A stretch of DNA of 64,000 bases, taken from Acinetobacter sp. WCHA55. GTDB taxonomy: Bacteria > Pseudomonadota > Gammaproteobacteria > Pseudomonadales > Moraxellaceae. The DNA lies in NCBI RefSeq assembly GCF_002165305.2, contig NZ_CP032286.1:2046001-2110000 (forward strand), given 5' to 3'. Made by a program: the position numbers and the translations under genes. Shown in pieces: positions 10,914-20,004 of the stretch. The notes beneath the pieces were generated by a model. That model saw only the letters and a program-made list of their open reading frames with translations, was not told the DNA's origin and did not search any database. Position 1 is the first letter of the stretch. Each line of letters starts with the position of its first letter.

Positions 10914-11705
10914 ATGACTTACCAATATCATGACGAAAGCATCGTCAAAAACTTAGATGAACAGACTGTATTTGTGTTTGGTAGTAACATGGCAGGCCAA
11001 CATGCAGATGGTGCTGCACGTACCGCACTCGAACATTTTGGGGCGATGAAAGGTGTTGGACGTGGTTGGTCGGGGCAAAGTTATGCCATTCCTACCATGA
11101 ACGAACACTTACAACAAATGCCGCTCTCACAAATTCAACACTATATTGATGACTTTAAAATCTATACCAAAAATCACCCTAAAATGACTTACTTTCTCAC
11201 CTCTATAGGCTGCGGTATTGCGGGTTATAAAGTTGAAGAAATTGCTCCTATGTTTAAGGGCATTTCTCATAATGTTGTTTTCCCTGCATCATTTCGCCCA
11301 TTTGTGGAAAGAACACTACCACGTCTGAGCAAAAAGTTTTTGCACACCATTTTTAATGATGCCGTGATTTTCAGCACTCAAAATGATGACATGCTGATTC
11401 AGCATTTAGCACTGACCGATAATGAAAAAAGTTTAGCCAAAATTATCCTCAACACACGTATGTATCCAACCGACAGTAATGGTCGCGATCGTGTGTTTGA
11501 AATTGAAGATATTTTACATACGCTGTCTGGAAAAATATTTGATTTTGAAACGAATGCTGAGGGGCGTATGCTTTTTGGTGGTGCCATTCTAGCGCTTTTA
11601 GAGCTCTATAATATCAATGAGCAAGACTTCATTGAAGTTTGGCAAGGTACACGAGAAATTGCTCCACCAAAGCCTGAACATCGTGCGCGGAAAGCTTCTC
11701 GCTGA
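10914..11705 (+). CDS. A1S_2505-like (phage-associated, macro-domain-like) protein
   Basis: This is a 263-residue protein in two parts. Residues about 15-130 carry VFVFGSNMAGQHADGAA, RSYAIPT-like QSYAIPTMN, and LTSIGCGIAGYKVEEIAPMF, the pattern of the small A1S_2505-type proteins often found in phages, which resemble macro domains. Residues 140-263 are a helical region I do not recognise, with a basic end (RARKASR). A GTG start at 10866 is also open in frame, but the ATG at 10914 lies closer to the conserved region. A weak promoter (TTGACC at 10855) would start inside the GTG version, which also favours the ATG. It is an orphan next to uvrB; function unknown. Confidence 0.78.
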   Translation: MTYQYHDESIVKNLDEQTVFVFGSNMAGQHADGAARTALEHFGAMKGVGRGWSGQSYAIPTMNEHLQQMPLSQIQHYIDDFKIYTKNHPKMTYFLTSIGCGIAGYKVEEIAPMFKGISHNVVFPASFRPFVERTLPRLSKKFLHTIFNDAVIFSTQNDDMLIQHLALTDNEKSLAKIILNTRMYPTDSNGRDRVFEIEDILHTLSGKIFDFETNAEGRMLFGGAILALLELYNINEQDFIEVWQGTREIAPPKPEHRARKASR

Positions 11706-11721
11706 GATTCATCTTCCAGAT

Positions 11722-11754
11722 AAAAAAAGCCAATTCATTGAATTGGCTTTTTTT
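11722..11754 (+). terminator. terminator after A1S_2505-like gene
   Basis: AAAAAAAGCCAATTCA, short loop, AATTGGCTTTTTTT: a near-perfect hairpin with T-run 16 bp after the stop codon. Confidence 0.9.
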
Positions 11755-11900
11755 ACCACCAAACAAATATTTCAATTCATTCAAATACATCACAACATAC
11801 CTGCAAATGACTGTGTTGTTGCTGTTTTTTTCTTTGCGGTAAGTGCAAACAGATTTACACTCCAAGCCATAATTATAGTTTTCAAGAACTTAAATAAATC

Positions 11901-12671
11901 ATGAGAACAAATAGACAGCTCGACGCATTAAAATCCAAGAGAAAGAAGCACGCCCTTTTCAGTATAGCTATTGCCGTTGTCATGCTTATTGCATTTTATC
12001 AACTACCGCAGTTTCAGGATTTTAACTTTATAAACATATCCCCAGTTTACTTTGTCTTCATTGTATGCTTATCCTTCCTCAAAAAGACAAAGAACGAACA
12101 ACCGAAACAAAATAGCCTCCTCTTAAATATTTTATTCATGGTGGCACCCTTCTTCATCATTAATGCTTTTGCACTTTCCAGTCTCGGCAAATTTACTGAC
12201 TATTCGGCTGTGCGTATTGCAACCCGTATCCCCAACCCACAACAGATCGAGGGCCAAATTCTACTAAATAACTACACTGTGGGCTCTGGGCGGAATAAAT
12301 CACATTATGAAGATGTTGTGTTAACAGAACCTTCTCAGCAGCAATCACTAAGGCTGGTCTGCAATTTTATAGATCGCTTTAAGAGCTGCCCGCTCTTAGA
12401 AACCCTTCAACAACAAAAAGTCAGTATCCTTTATTACACAGACAATAGTCAGTTTGTCTATCCAGAAGTTTTAGTGTTATCGGTCACAGCGGACAACAAA
12501 ACCATCAGTAAGCAAGACTTCATGCAAATCTACCAACAACAACAAAGTAATTTTTTGATGCATTTATTCTTCATGGTATTGATTCCAAATCTGTTGGTGA
12601 TCAATTTATTTTGGCGCGACCATCAATATCAACAATCACCAACTTTTCGCTATCGATCTCAAAGCCTTTAG
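11901..12671 (+). CDS. membrane protein of unknown function
   Basis: This is a 256-residue protein that I do not recognise. It has a basic N-terminus, two close helices (about residues 20-37 and 43-60), a third at about 74-94, a soluble stretch of about 120 residues containing two cysteines (LVCNF and KSCPL), and a last helix near 220-238. The soluble part is probably periplasmic and its cysteines could form a disulfide. Similar topology occurs in DUF3592-like proteins, whose soluble part is an extracytoplasmic beta domain, but I cannot confirm membership. It is a single gene between two terminated neighbours. Confidence 0.7.
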   Translation: MRTNRQLDALKSKRKKHALFSIAIAVVMLIAFYQLPQFQDFNFINISPVYFVFIVCLSFLKKTKNEQPKQNSLLLNILFMVAPFFIINAFALSSLGKFTDYSAVRIATRIPNPQQIEGQILLNNYTVGSGRNKSHYEDVVLTEPSQQQSLRLVCNFIDRFKSCPLLETLQQQKVSILYYTDNSQFVYPEVLVLSVTADNKTISKQDFMQIYQQQQSNFLMHLFFMVLIPNLLVINLFWRDHQYQQSPTFRYRSQSL

Positions 12672-12877
12672 CGCTTATCACTATCTGCATACAGACTCTT
12701 TAAGCCCCCAAACTATCTAGAGTCTATATTTTTTATGAGCGATAAATATGCATTTTTTACCTAAAGCACCCCATAAGCTCACATAAATTTTAAAAATAAC
12801 TTTTTTTATCACATTATTTTAAAAAGTTTTTTTAACGCTTATACTGCTTTAAATTCCAACATAAAAACGAGATATAA

Positions 12878-14344
12878 ATGCAATTATTGGACTCTCCTAT
12901 TTTTGAATTATCTCCCATTGCCATGTGGTTAGAAGACTTTAGCGAAGTACAAAAACAATTCGATCTCTGGCGGAGTGAAGGTGTTGAAGATATTGCGTCT
13001 TTTCTGTTGGAAGACAAATCACGTATTTTAAGTTGTGCACATAAAATTAAAGTTCTGCATGTCAACCCACAAACCTTAAAGCAATTTGAAGCCAAAAGTT
13101 TTGAAGACTTAACCGCAAACCTTGCGCAAATTTTTAAAGCCGATATGTCAAGCACTCATTTAAATGAGCTGGTCGCACTTTGGAATGGTGAGACCTTATT
13201 TGAAAATACTGCTGTAAACTATACGCTTACAGGTCATCGGCTTGACATTCGCCTGCGAGGGACAGTACTCCCTGGTCATGAACACGATCTTTCACTGGTT
13301 TTGATCACCACGGAAGACATCACGCCTTATGCCAATGCACAACGTTTAGAAGAAAAAAGTCGCTTAATTGCTGAAGCACGTTTTCAATATTCACCTACTT
13401 CACTTTGGGTTGAAGACTTTAGCCGAGTCAAAGCACGTTTAGATCATTTACGTCGTTTAGGAATCAGTGACTTTAAAACCTTCCTCGACGTCCACAATGA
13501 CTTTATTAATGAATGCCTCAGAGACATCATGGTAACCGATGTCAACCAAGCCACACTCGATTTATTTGCTGCACGTGACAAAGACCATTTACTTAAAAAT
13601 TTGCATAAAGTCTTTCAGAATGAAACCCAACAAACCTTTCGGCATCAATTGCTCGAACTATGGGATGGCAATATTCAACATAACTGCGAAGCAGTCAACT
13701 ACGCACTCGATGGCAGTATTCGCCACGTACTACTACATTTTGCTGTATTTCCAGGCTTCGAAGACGATTGGGGAATGGTTCAACTGGCGCTCACCGATAT
13801 CACTGCGCGTAAAAAAGCCGAAAATTATCTTGAGTACTTGGGCAAACATGATGTCTTAACTAAACTTTATAACCGTTCTTTTTACAGCACCGAAATCAAC
13901 CGACTTGAACGTAACAACCTGCGCCCTGTGTCTTGCATTTTCCTCGATATGAATGGCATAAAAGGCATCAATGACAATCTCGGTCATGATCAAGGCGATA
14001 GCTTATTACGTCGTATGGGAAATACTTTAAATCAGTTAATTGAAAATACCCAATACTCTGCTTCAAGGATCGGTGGTGATGAATTCGTGGTGCTATTACC
14101 TGCCGCTGATGAAGCCGCATTGCACCACTGTATTGAAAGTCTGCATGAGCTTTTATTGGTAGATAACCAATTTAACAACCATCAACCGATTAGTGTATCG
14201 CTTGGCACTGCAACCAGCCAGCCAAATGAACGGATTGAAGATATGCTTAAACGTGCTGACAAAGCAATGTATGAACATAAAAAAACATATTATGCAGAAA
14301 ATGATCGAAGGGTTACCAATTTCCACTCAGTGAATGATCAATAA
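12878..14344 (+). CDS. diguanylate cyclase with two tandem PAS-like sensor domains
   Basis: This is a 488-residue soluble protein. Residues 8-150 and 168-310 are two copies of one sensor domain; each opens with F-x-x-SP-x-[AS]-[ML]-W-x-EDFS and ends in a DIT motif. A GGDEF domain follows, with FLDMNGIKGIND (metal Asp D357) and RIGGDEF (active site 399-403), so it should make cyclic di-GMP. The inhibitory I-site (RxxD five residues before GGDEF) is missing: the positions read N and Y. There is no transmembrane helix and no EAL domain. A terminator follows at once, so it is a single-gene unit. Confidence 0.93.
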   Translation: MQLLDSPIFELSPIAMWLEDFSEVQKQFDLWRSEGVEDIASFLLEDKSRILSCAHKIKVLHVNPQTLKQFEAKSFEDLTANLAQIFKADMSSTHLNELVALWNGETLFENTAVNYTLTGHRLDIRLRGTVLPGHEHDLSLVLITTEDITPYANAQRLEEKSRLIAEARFQYSPTSLWVEDFSRVKARLDHLRRLGISDFKTFLDVHNDFINECLRDIMVTDVNQATLDLFAARDKDHLLKNLHKVFQNETQQTFRHQLLELWDGNIQHNCEAVNYALDGSIRHVLLHFAVFPGFEDDWGMVQLALTDITARKKAENYLEYLGKHDVLTKLYNRSFYSTEINRLERNNLRPVSCIFLDMNGIKGINDNLGHDQGDSLLRRMGNTLNQLIENTQYSASRIGGDEFVVLLPAADEAALHHCIESLHELLLVDNQFNNHQPISVSLGTATSQPNERIEDMLKRADKAMYEHKKTYYAENDRRVTNFHSVNDQ

Positions 14345-14372
14345 AAAAGCGCCCTTAACAGGACGCTTTTTT
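14343..14372 (+). terminator. terminator after GGDEF gene
   Basis: AAAAAAGCG-CCC, loop TTAACA, GG-A-CGCTTTTTT; one mismatch or bulge, T-run on both strands, serving this gene and the convergent small gene. Confidence 0.85.
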
Positions 14373-14386
14373 GAATCAATGGCAAA

Positions 14387-14566
14387 TCAACGTTTACCCA
14401 TTGAACGACGGGTACCACGTGGTGGCATCCAAGTACGATCTGCATATTGTTCAGGTTTTGGACGAACCTGATTATGTGCAACATCGTCAGCACTTTGTTC
14501 TGCATTTGGCATTGGGAATGGGAGATTCACCAAAGGTTTTTTTGAAGTAGGCTGTTGCTTACTCAT
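14387..14566 (-). CDS. small basic protein of unknown function
   Basis: This is a 59-residue protein rich in Pro, Arg and Lys, with no hydrophobic helix and an N-terminus MSKQQPTSKK. I choose the ATG at 14566 because GAGAG lies about 8 bases upstream; an in-frame ATG at 14584 would add six residues. It ends in a shared terminator with the convergent GGDEF gene. The composition suggests a disordered, perhaps nucleic-acid- or ribosome-associated protein, but no function can be assigned. Confidence 0.6.
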   Translation of the reverse strand: MSKQQPTSKKPLVNLPFPMPNAEQSADDVAHNQVRPKPEQYADRTWMPPRGTRRSMGKR

Positions 14567-14783
14567 GACCATCACTCTCATCAAATTGCGCTTATTTTAA
14601 AGTTTTTTTCATAAAGATGCGAGAAACTTCCTCATTCTGTATATTTTTGAAATCATTACTTCAAAATTGAATTTTTTTTATGTTTTTTGCAGAAAATCTG
14701 TTCTTTTAAACGCCTTGCTTGAGTTTTTTAAGCTAAGATAGTGTGCTTTTTATTTTTTAAACCCTATAAGAAGGAATACTGCC

Positions 14784-16010
14784 GTGGACGTACGTCTCTC
14801 TGATCGTGTGAATGCCATAAAACCGTCCCCAACTCTTGCTGTTACCAACAAAGCTGCTGAATTAAAAGCGGCTGGCAAGAACGTTATTGGCTTGGGCGCA
14901 GGTGAACCTGACTTCGACACCCCACAACACATCAAAGATGCAGCAATTGCAGCGATTAACAACGGTTTCACAAAGTATACCGCTGTAGATGGTACGCCTG
15001 GCCTTAAAAAAGCGATTATTGCAAAATTTAAGCGTGACAATAACCTTGATTACGCTGCAAACCAAATTTTGGTTTCTTGCGGCGGCAAGCAGTCATTCTT
15101 TAACTTAGCATTAGCTTTGCTAAACAAAGGTGATGAAGTGATCATCCCTGCACCATTTTGGGTAAGCTACCCAGATATGGTGATTATCGCTGAAGGTGTT
15201 CCTGTTATTGTAAAATGTGGTGAAGAACAACGTTTCAAAATCACCCCTGCTCAACTTGAAGCAGCGATCACAGACAAAACGCGTTTAGTGGTTTTAAACA
15301 GCCCATCAAACCCAACAGGGATGATCTACACTAAAGCTGAATTAGAAGCTTTGGCTGACGTTCTTCGTAAACATCCAGAAGTTTATATCGCTTCTGACGA
15401 TATGTACGAACCAATCCGTTGGGATGACGAATTCTACAACATCGCAACAGTTGCACCAGACCTTTATGACCGCACAATCGTGTTAAATGGTGTGTCTAAA
15501 GCGTATGCAATGACTGGCTGGCGTATTGGCTATGCAGCGGGCCCTGCTAAGCTGATTGGCGCAATGAAAAAAATCCAATCACAATCTACTTCAAACCCAA
15601 CTTCTATTTCACAAGTTGCTGCTGAAGCTGCATTGAATGGGCCTCAAGACGTTCTTGAGCCAATGATTGAAGCATTCAAACGCCGTCATGACTTAGTAGT
15701 TAGCGGTTTGAACGACATCAACGGTATTTCTTGCCTACCTGCTGATGGTGCATTCTATGCATATGCAAACATCCGTCCATTAATTCGTGCGAAAGGCTTA
15801 AAGTCTTGTACAGAATTCTCTGAATGGTTATTGGAAGAAACTGGCGTTGCCGTAGTTCCTGGTGATGCATTTGGCTTAGGTGGCTTCATGCGTATTTCTT
15901 ACGCAACTGCTGATGAAGTACTTGTAGATGCGCTTGCACGTATCAAGAAAGCTGCTGATTCAATCGAAGGCGTAGATGCTGCGATTGCTTCAATTGCTGC
16001 TGAAAAATAA
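14784..16010 (+). CDS. aspC: aspartate/aromatic aminotransferase (class I, AspC/AatA type)
   Basis: This is a 408-residue PLP enzyme of aminotransferase subgroup I-beta. It shows GAGEPDFDTP, YTAVDGTPGLK, NSPSNPTGM (PLP phosphate and carboxylate contacts, around 172-180), and the PLP lysine K239 in VSKAYAMTGWRIGY. The C-terminal arginine region is GGFMRISYA. It interconverts aspartate and oxaloacetate in the cytosol. The start is GTG at 14784, after AAGGAATACTGCC. A strong terminator follows, and the gene stands alone. Confidence 0.93.
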   Translation: MDVRLSDRVNAIKPSPTLAVTNKAAELKAAGKNVIGLGAGEPDFDTPQHIKDAAIAAINNGFTKYTAVDGTPGLKKAIIAKFKRDNNLDYAANQILVSCGGKQSFFNLALALLNKGDEVIIPAPFWVSYPDMVIIAEGVPVIVKCGEEQRFKITPAQLEAAITDKTRLVVLNSPSNPTGMIYTKAELEALADVLRKHPEVYIASDDMYEPIRWDDEFYNIATVAPDLYDRTIVLNGVSKAYAMTGWRIGYAAGPAKLIGAMKKIQSQSTSNPTSISQVAAEAALNGPQDVLEPMIEAFKRRHDLVVSGLNDINGISCLPADGAFYAYANIRPLIRAKGLKSCTEFSEWLLEETGVAVVPGDAFGLGGFMRISYATADEVLVDALARIKKAADSIEGVDAAIASIAAEK

Positions 16011-16036
16011 TTTAACCCTTTAAAGTTAGATTAGAG

Positions 16037-16062
16037 AAACCCGCGAACTTCGCGGGTTTTTT
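16037..16062 (+). terminator. terminator after aspC
   Basis: AACCCGCGA, short loop, TCGCGGGTT followed by TTTTTAT, 27 bp after the stop codon; GC-rich stem. Confidence 0.93.
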
Positions 16063-16085
16063 ATACAAATATTAAGTGAATTTAC

Positions 16086-17414
16086 TTAGTTTAGATATTT
16101 GCGGTAGTACAAACAAATCAGACATAAAATTGCTGAACTTGCATAAGCAAAGGTAGCAAAAACCCAAAATGAATGGATACCCATCGAAGGGATATTTATC
16201 TCAAAAAAACTCATCGGGTGAAAGGCAAAATACCAACCGCCACCCAGCCCAACGACAAGCAACATAAAACTATAAATGAACATTGGAAGCAAAGTGACCT
16301 GCCAACAACGTAGTAAGTTTACAGCGATCGCAAGCATTGCATCTGCGATGTGAAATAGACAGACCAATACAATCAGTGATGAAACCATAAATGCAACGGA
16401 CTGATCTGAAGTAAATAAAACAACAAATTGCTTTTGAAATAAAAACAAGCTGAAAGACAAAATTGACGCCACCGTCAACACGATATAAACAGCTTTTTGG
16501 CTTAATTGCCAAGCTTGTTCTTGGCGACCTTCTCCAATTTTTATCGACAGTAATATGCTAAATGTTACAATCAGCGCATTAATAACATTAAACAACCAAT
16601 AACCCGCCACCATCACAATTTGGTTTGCCGATAATGCAATATCCCCTAATGGAACAGCAAGCAATGAAATTGAAGTAAATGCAAAAACATCAATGAAAAT
16701 AACTATACTTGCAGGGATCCCTATACGTAAAATTTTTATTAAAATGTCAAAGTTGAAAAATGGAGCTTTCCATTGAAGCCGATGGCTTTTATCCATAAGA
16801 AAAATATAGAAAGTTATAAATATAATACAATATGCTAAAAATGAAGAAATAAATGCACCATAAACACCATATGCTTTTAAGCCCCAAAGTGGTATACCAA
16901 AGATAAATACACCTGACAAAATCAACTTTGCAATTAGAAATAAAATATTGCCATAAAAAACCAGCTTAGCTTGACCACAAGTCTGTGTCACAATAAAAAA
17001 AACACGCAGTAATAATTGAACGGGTATAATAAACATGCTGATCTTTAAACAAACCAAGATCATCTCTTTTAATGTTGCATCCGCACCAAGTAAATCGACA
17101 ATAGGATCAGCATGACTGAGTACACATATACCAAACAGGCCCCAAAGCAATACACTCCATATCCCTTGTTTCACGATCAAATCTATCTGATGTAACTCGC
17201 CACTCCCCTTTGCTTCGGCTAAAGTCTGCATCATGCCTTGTAAAAGCCCAAAACCAAAGATAAAGACCATACTATATAAAGATATTGCAATTGCTAAGAC
17301 TGCCACATGTTTTGCACTAAAATGCGATAAATACAGCGTATCGACCAAGCCACTGACCGCAATTGTCACATTCCCTAATAATAAAGGAATAAATAAATCC
17401 CAAAATTTTTTCAT
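16086..17414 (-). CDS. MATE-family efflux transporter
   Basis: This is a 442-residue protein with twelve predicted hydrophobic helices in two six-helix halves. The N-terminal half opens with FIPLLLGNVTIAVSGLVDTLYLSHFS, the MATE pattern (P-x-x-x-x-x-x-x-x-x-x-x-D). The second half repeats it around IPASIVIFIDVFAFTSIS. MATE proteins export cationic drugs or metabolites in exchange for Na+ or H+. I cannot tell the substrate. The gene is richer in A/T than its neighbours, which may reflect membrane composition. It is not in an operon. Confidence 0.88.
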   Translation of the reverse strand: MKKFWDLFIPLLLGNVTIAVSGLVDTLYLSHFSAKHVAVLAIAISLYSMVFIFGFGLLQGMMQTLAEAKGSGELHQIDLIVKQGIWSVLLWGLFGICVLSHADPIVDLLGADATLKEMILVCLKISMFIIPVQLLLRVFFIVTQTCGQAKLVFYGNILFLIAKLILSGVFIFGIPLWGLKAYGVYGAFISSFLAYCIIFITFYIFLMDKSHRLQWKAPFFNFDILIKILRIGIPASIVIFIDVFAFTSISLLAVPLGDIALSANQIVMVAGYWLFNVINALIVTFSILLSIKIGEGRQEQAWQLSQKAVYIVLTVASILSFSLFLFQKQFVVLFTSDQSVAFMVSSLIVLVCLFHIADAMLAIAVNLLRCWQVTLLPMFIYSFMLLVVGLGGGWYFAFHPMSFFEINIPSMGIHSFWVFATFAYASSAILCLICLYYRKYLN

Positions 17415-17740
17415 TATTAAACCAAGAAGTTTCTCTAAACTTAAAGAGAAAGGTACTTATATCTACGATATACCTTTTACTTTTGTATTTTTTTAGCACA
17501 ATTAAGCAACATTTCATTTTTACTGAAACTGTATCTTGATATACAAGTTTCATGCCGAACATTTTTAGTTTTATTTAATGACGCCGAACAAAATGAAAAT
17601 ATATCTAGCCTATTTACTAAAAATCAATTTAGTTCATTCCATTTTTACATGATATAAAATTAAAATAAGGACAATGATAGAACCTAGCCTCTATCTCAAA
17701 AGCTAAAGTCAAAATTAGTTATGGATGAATTGAAATTTAC
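17415..17740. other. intergenic region, 326 bp, no gene seen
   Basis: Very AT-rich spacer between the MATE gene and the next minus-strand gene. It should hold the MATE promoter. Short open frames here have no ribosome binding site and read as noise. Confidence 0.45.
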
Positions 17741-18610
17741 TTATGGACGTTCAGAACCGATTAAATCCGATTTATTTAAATTGGTACGGTTAGACGACGC
17801 CGAAATCACCAAAGCAATCCCGACCAAAACAATCACTGCAGAAATGATAATTCTAAAGCTCAATGCTTCACCTATAAACAATGCCCCACCCAGAATTGCT
17901 AAACACGGCACAGACAATTGCACACTACTGGCTGTCACACGGTCAATCTGCTTCACTATGGCATACCACAACACATAAGCTCCACTCGATGCTAGACCAC
18001 CAGACAGCACTGCTAAGATTACACCTTGTGGCTTGATAAAAGCTTGCGTGAAAAATGCTAAATAAACCAGCAATACAAAAGGAATCGCCAGGATAAAATT
18101 TGCCAAGCTACTTGCTAGTGGGTTATGCATATTTTTACCTGCAATACTATACATCGCCCATCCCATACCTGAAAGTACCATCATCGTGGCATAACCCAAA
18201 TGAGGTGCTGAAGCCCCAGGCAACAACAAAATGAGCATACCTAAAAGTGCAATCGCTAAACCAAGACCACAACGCAGATTGATCTTTTCACCATGATACA
18301 ATCCATAAGCGACCATACTGAGCTGAACCGTACCAAAGAGGAGCAGCGCTCCCACACCTGCATCAATATGCAAATAAGCAAGTGAAAAAGCAACGATGTA
18401 TAAAGCGGGAAAGAATCCGTTTTTTATGTTCCATTCTATTTTCGCCTTATGTGTAGAAAACCTATAAAGTACCCATAATACTGCGGCACCACTACACACC
18501 CGAATCAGGCTAAAACTCATGGGATCAATCTGCTGATCAGCCAAAGCTAAACGACACAGTACAGAATTCGCAGCAAAGGCTAACATCGCTACACAAATTT
18601 TAAGCAGCAT
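17741..18610 (-). CDS. EamA/DMT-family transporter
   Basis: This is a 289-residue inner membrane protein with ten hydrophobic helices in two EamA repeats. It starts ICVAMLAFAANSVLCRLAL, a typical DMT helix 1 with the SxLCRxAL exit, and the second repeat holds SASSVQLSVPCLAILGGALFIGEALS, the usual P-x-x-A-x-x-x-x-x-x-x-x-GE helix. Family members export metabolites or amino acids. There is no operon partner; the substrate is unknown. Confidence 0.85.
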   Translation of the reverse strand: MLLKICVAMLAFAANSVLCRLALADQQIDPMSFSLIRVCSGAAVLWVLYRFSTHKAKIEWNIKNGFFPALYIVAFSLAYLHIDAGVGALLLFGTVQLSMVAYGLYHGEKINLRCGLGLAIALLGMLILLLPGASAPHLGYATMMVLSGMGWAMYSIAGKNMHNPLASSLANFILAIPFVLLVYLAFFTQAFIKPQGVILAVLSGGLASSGAYVLWYAIVKQIDRVTASSVQLSVPCLAILGGALFIGEALSFRIIISAVIVLVGIALVISASSNRTNLNKSDLIGSERP

Positions 18611-18740
18611 GTTTGAGCATCCTTATTCAACAGCCTGCTTTAGATATATCGAATATATCTTATTCAATCTAGAGAGTTTTTCTCATGAAATTTATCAATA
18701 ATTTCGATGTGTAAATCAGATGATTCAACTGAATACCTTA

Positions 18741-19160
18741 TTATTTACTATCATCTGGGGAAAATAAAGCAATCACATCCGCTTCTGTGAGCTGCTCCGT
18801 AGAATACTTAAATTGGTAAAAATCAGGCTTATTATCAATATAAATTTCTGTTGTAAGCTTTAAATCTTTTAGCTGTTGTTCCATTGCAAATACATTGATA
18901 TTGCAATAACTACCGTCCTGTGTTCGCCAAAAAAGCAACGTACCACATTCGCTACAAAAACCTCGCTCACCCCAATCTGATGATTTGAATAAATTTAAAT
19001 ATTTTTGATTGTCAAACTTTAAACTACTGGGTTCTACATCAATACTCATAAGTACCCCGCTCGACTGCTGGCGGCACATCGAACAATGGCAAGCATGGAC
19101 ATCATGATTCTTGAGGACGGCTTGGAACTTGGTTTTACCGCATAAACAGGACACGTTCAT
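18741..19160 (-). CDS. GFA-family protein (Zn-binding, glutathione-dependent formaldehyde-activating-like)
   Basis: This is a 139-residue protein of the GFA/CENP-V fold. The zinc ligands are visible: SCLCGKTKF at the start, ACHCSMCRQQSSG near residue 32, and GFCSECGTLLFW near 70. Most members have no proven enzyme activity, so the name describes the family only. I choose the ATG at 19160, since GAAGGA lies 8 bases upstream; the frame is open to 19178, which would add six residues. Confidence 0.88.
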   Translation of the reverse strand: MNVSCLCGKTKFQAVLKNHDVHACHCSMCRQQSSGVLMSIDVEPSSLKFDNQKYLNLFKSSDWGERGFCSECGTLLFWRTQDGSYCNINVFAMEQQLKDLKLTTEIYIDNKPDFYQFKYSTEQLTEADVIALFSPDDSK

Positions 19161-19499
19161 TGTGAGTTCCTTCTTCATGTGAAGACTGTGTAAATTACTA
19201 ATACCTTGTTTATCTTATATATAAATACAAAACAAAAGATTGTATAAATTTTGTGCACCATATTAAAATAATGCCACGTTTAGGCTGCTACGTTCTATCA
19301 ACACTCAAATTATCAAAATAAATCATCCTAAATCTTGTCCCTACAATATGTTCACAGCATAGGCTCAATCCGTGATTACGATTTCGTTAATTTTGTACTG
19401 ATTAATCCAATGCTGAATATTGACGAAAAGACTGAATTTTGTTTAATTGGACATCAAGTTCCAAAAAGGAACTAATAGCTAAATATAGGAACAAACAAG
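19161..19499. other. divergent intergenic region, 339 bp
   Basis: Spacer between the GFA gene (minus) and the thioesterase gene (plus). It holds the AGTTCC palindrome described separately and presumably both promoters. No ORF or RNA gene seen. Confidence 0.45.
19457..19473. promoter_or_regulatory. palindrome upstream of thioesterase gene, possible operator
   Basis: AGTTCC (19457-19462), AAAAA, GGAACT (19468-19473): a perfect 6+6 inverted repeat 27 bp before the ATG. It is either a protein-binding site or a 5' UTR hairpin next to the ribosome binding site AGGAAC (19488-19492). Confidence 0.35.
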
Positions 19500-19934
19500 A
19501 TGAATCCCAAAGAAATGACAGGACTACAACTCTTAGAAGCCATGTGCACAGGAAAAATTCCACCTGCAAGTATCAGTGAAACCATTCCCATGCAGCCTTT
19601 TGAAGTTTCTGAAGGGAAAATTAGCTTTAAAGCAAAAGCAGATCATCGCCATTTAAACCCGCTCGGTGGCGTGCATGGTGGCTTTGCAGCAACAGTACTC
19701 GACTCAGTGACGGGCTGTGCCGTACATACTATGCTTGAAGCAGGTGTTGGCTATGGCACCATTGATCTGAATATTAAAATGTGTAGACCGATTCCAAAAC
19801 ACAAAGAACTGCTTGCCATCGGCAGCGTGATCAACATCAGTAAAAATTTAGGTATTTCTGAAGGTAAAATTTTAGATGAAGACGGAAAACTCTACGCCCA
19901 TGCCACAGCTACATGTATGATTATTCGTCCCTAA
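19500..19934 (+). CDS. PaaI-family hotdog thioesterase
   Basis: This is a 144-residue single hotdog domain. The family motif is HLNPLGGVHGGFAATVLDSVTGCAV, in which the asparagine and the HGG turn bind the thioester and the aspartate is the usual catalytic acid; GTIDLNIKMCRPI continues the pattern. It should hydrolyse an acyl- or aryl-CoA; the substrate is not predictable. It is a single-gene unit with its own terminator. Confidence 0.88.
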   Translation: MNPKEMTGLQLLEAMCTGKIPPASISETIPMQPFEVSEGKISFKAKADHRHLNPLGGVHGGFAATVLDSVTGCAVHTMLEAGVGYGTIDLNIKMCRPIPKHKELLAIGSVINISKNLGISEGKILDEDGKLYAHATATCMIIRP

Positions 19935-19940
19935 AAAAAC

Positions 19941-19972
19941 AAAAGGCACTGATAAATTTCAGTGCCTTTTTT
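19941..19972. terminator. terminator after thioesterase gene
   Basis: AAAAGGCACTGA, loop TAAATT, TCAGTGCCTTTT then TT: a perfect 12-bp stem shared with the convergent gene. Confidence 0.92.
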
Positions 19973-20004
19973 ACGCCAAAATAACTTTAATGCAGTAGAA
20001 CAGA

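Noticed and set aside
10866..10914. GTG start for the A1S_2505-like gene
   Set aside because: It adds 16 charged residues before the conserved domain and would lie upstream of the likely transcription start; the ATG at 10914 is preferred.
17721..17978. 85-codon plus-strand frame at the 3' end of the EamA transporter gene
   Set aside because: Antisense to a transporter helix repeat; no homology and no following signals.
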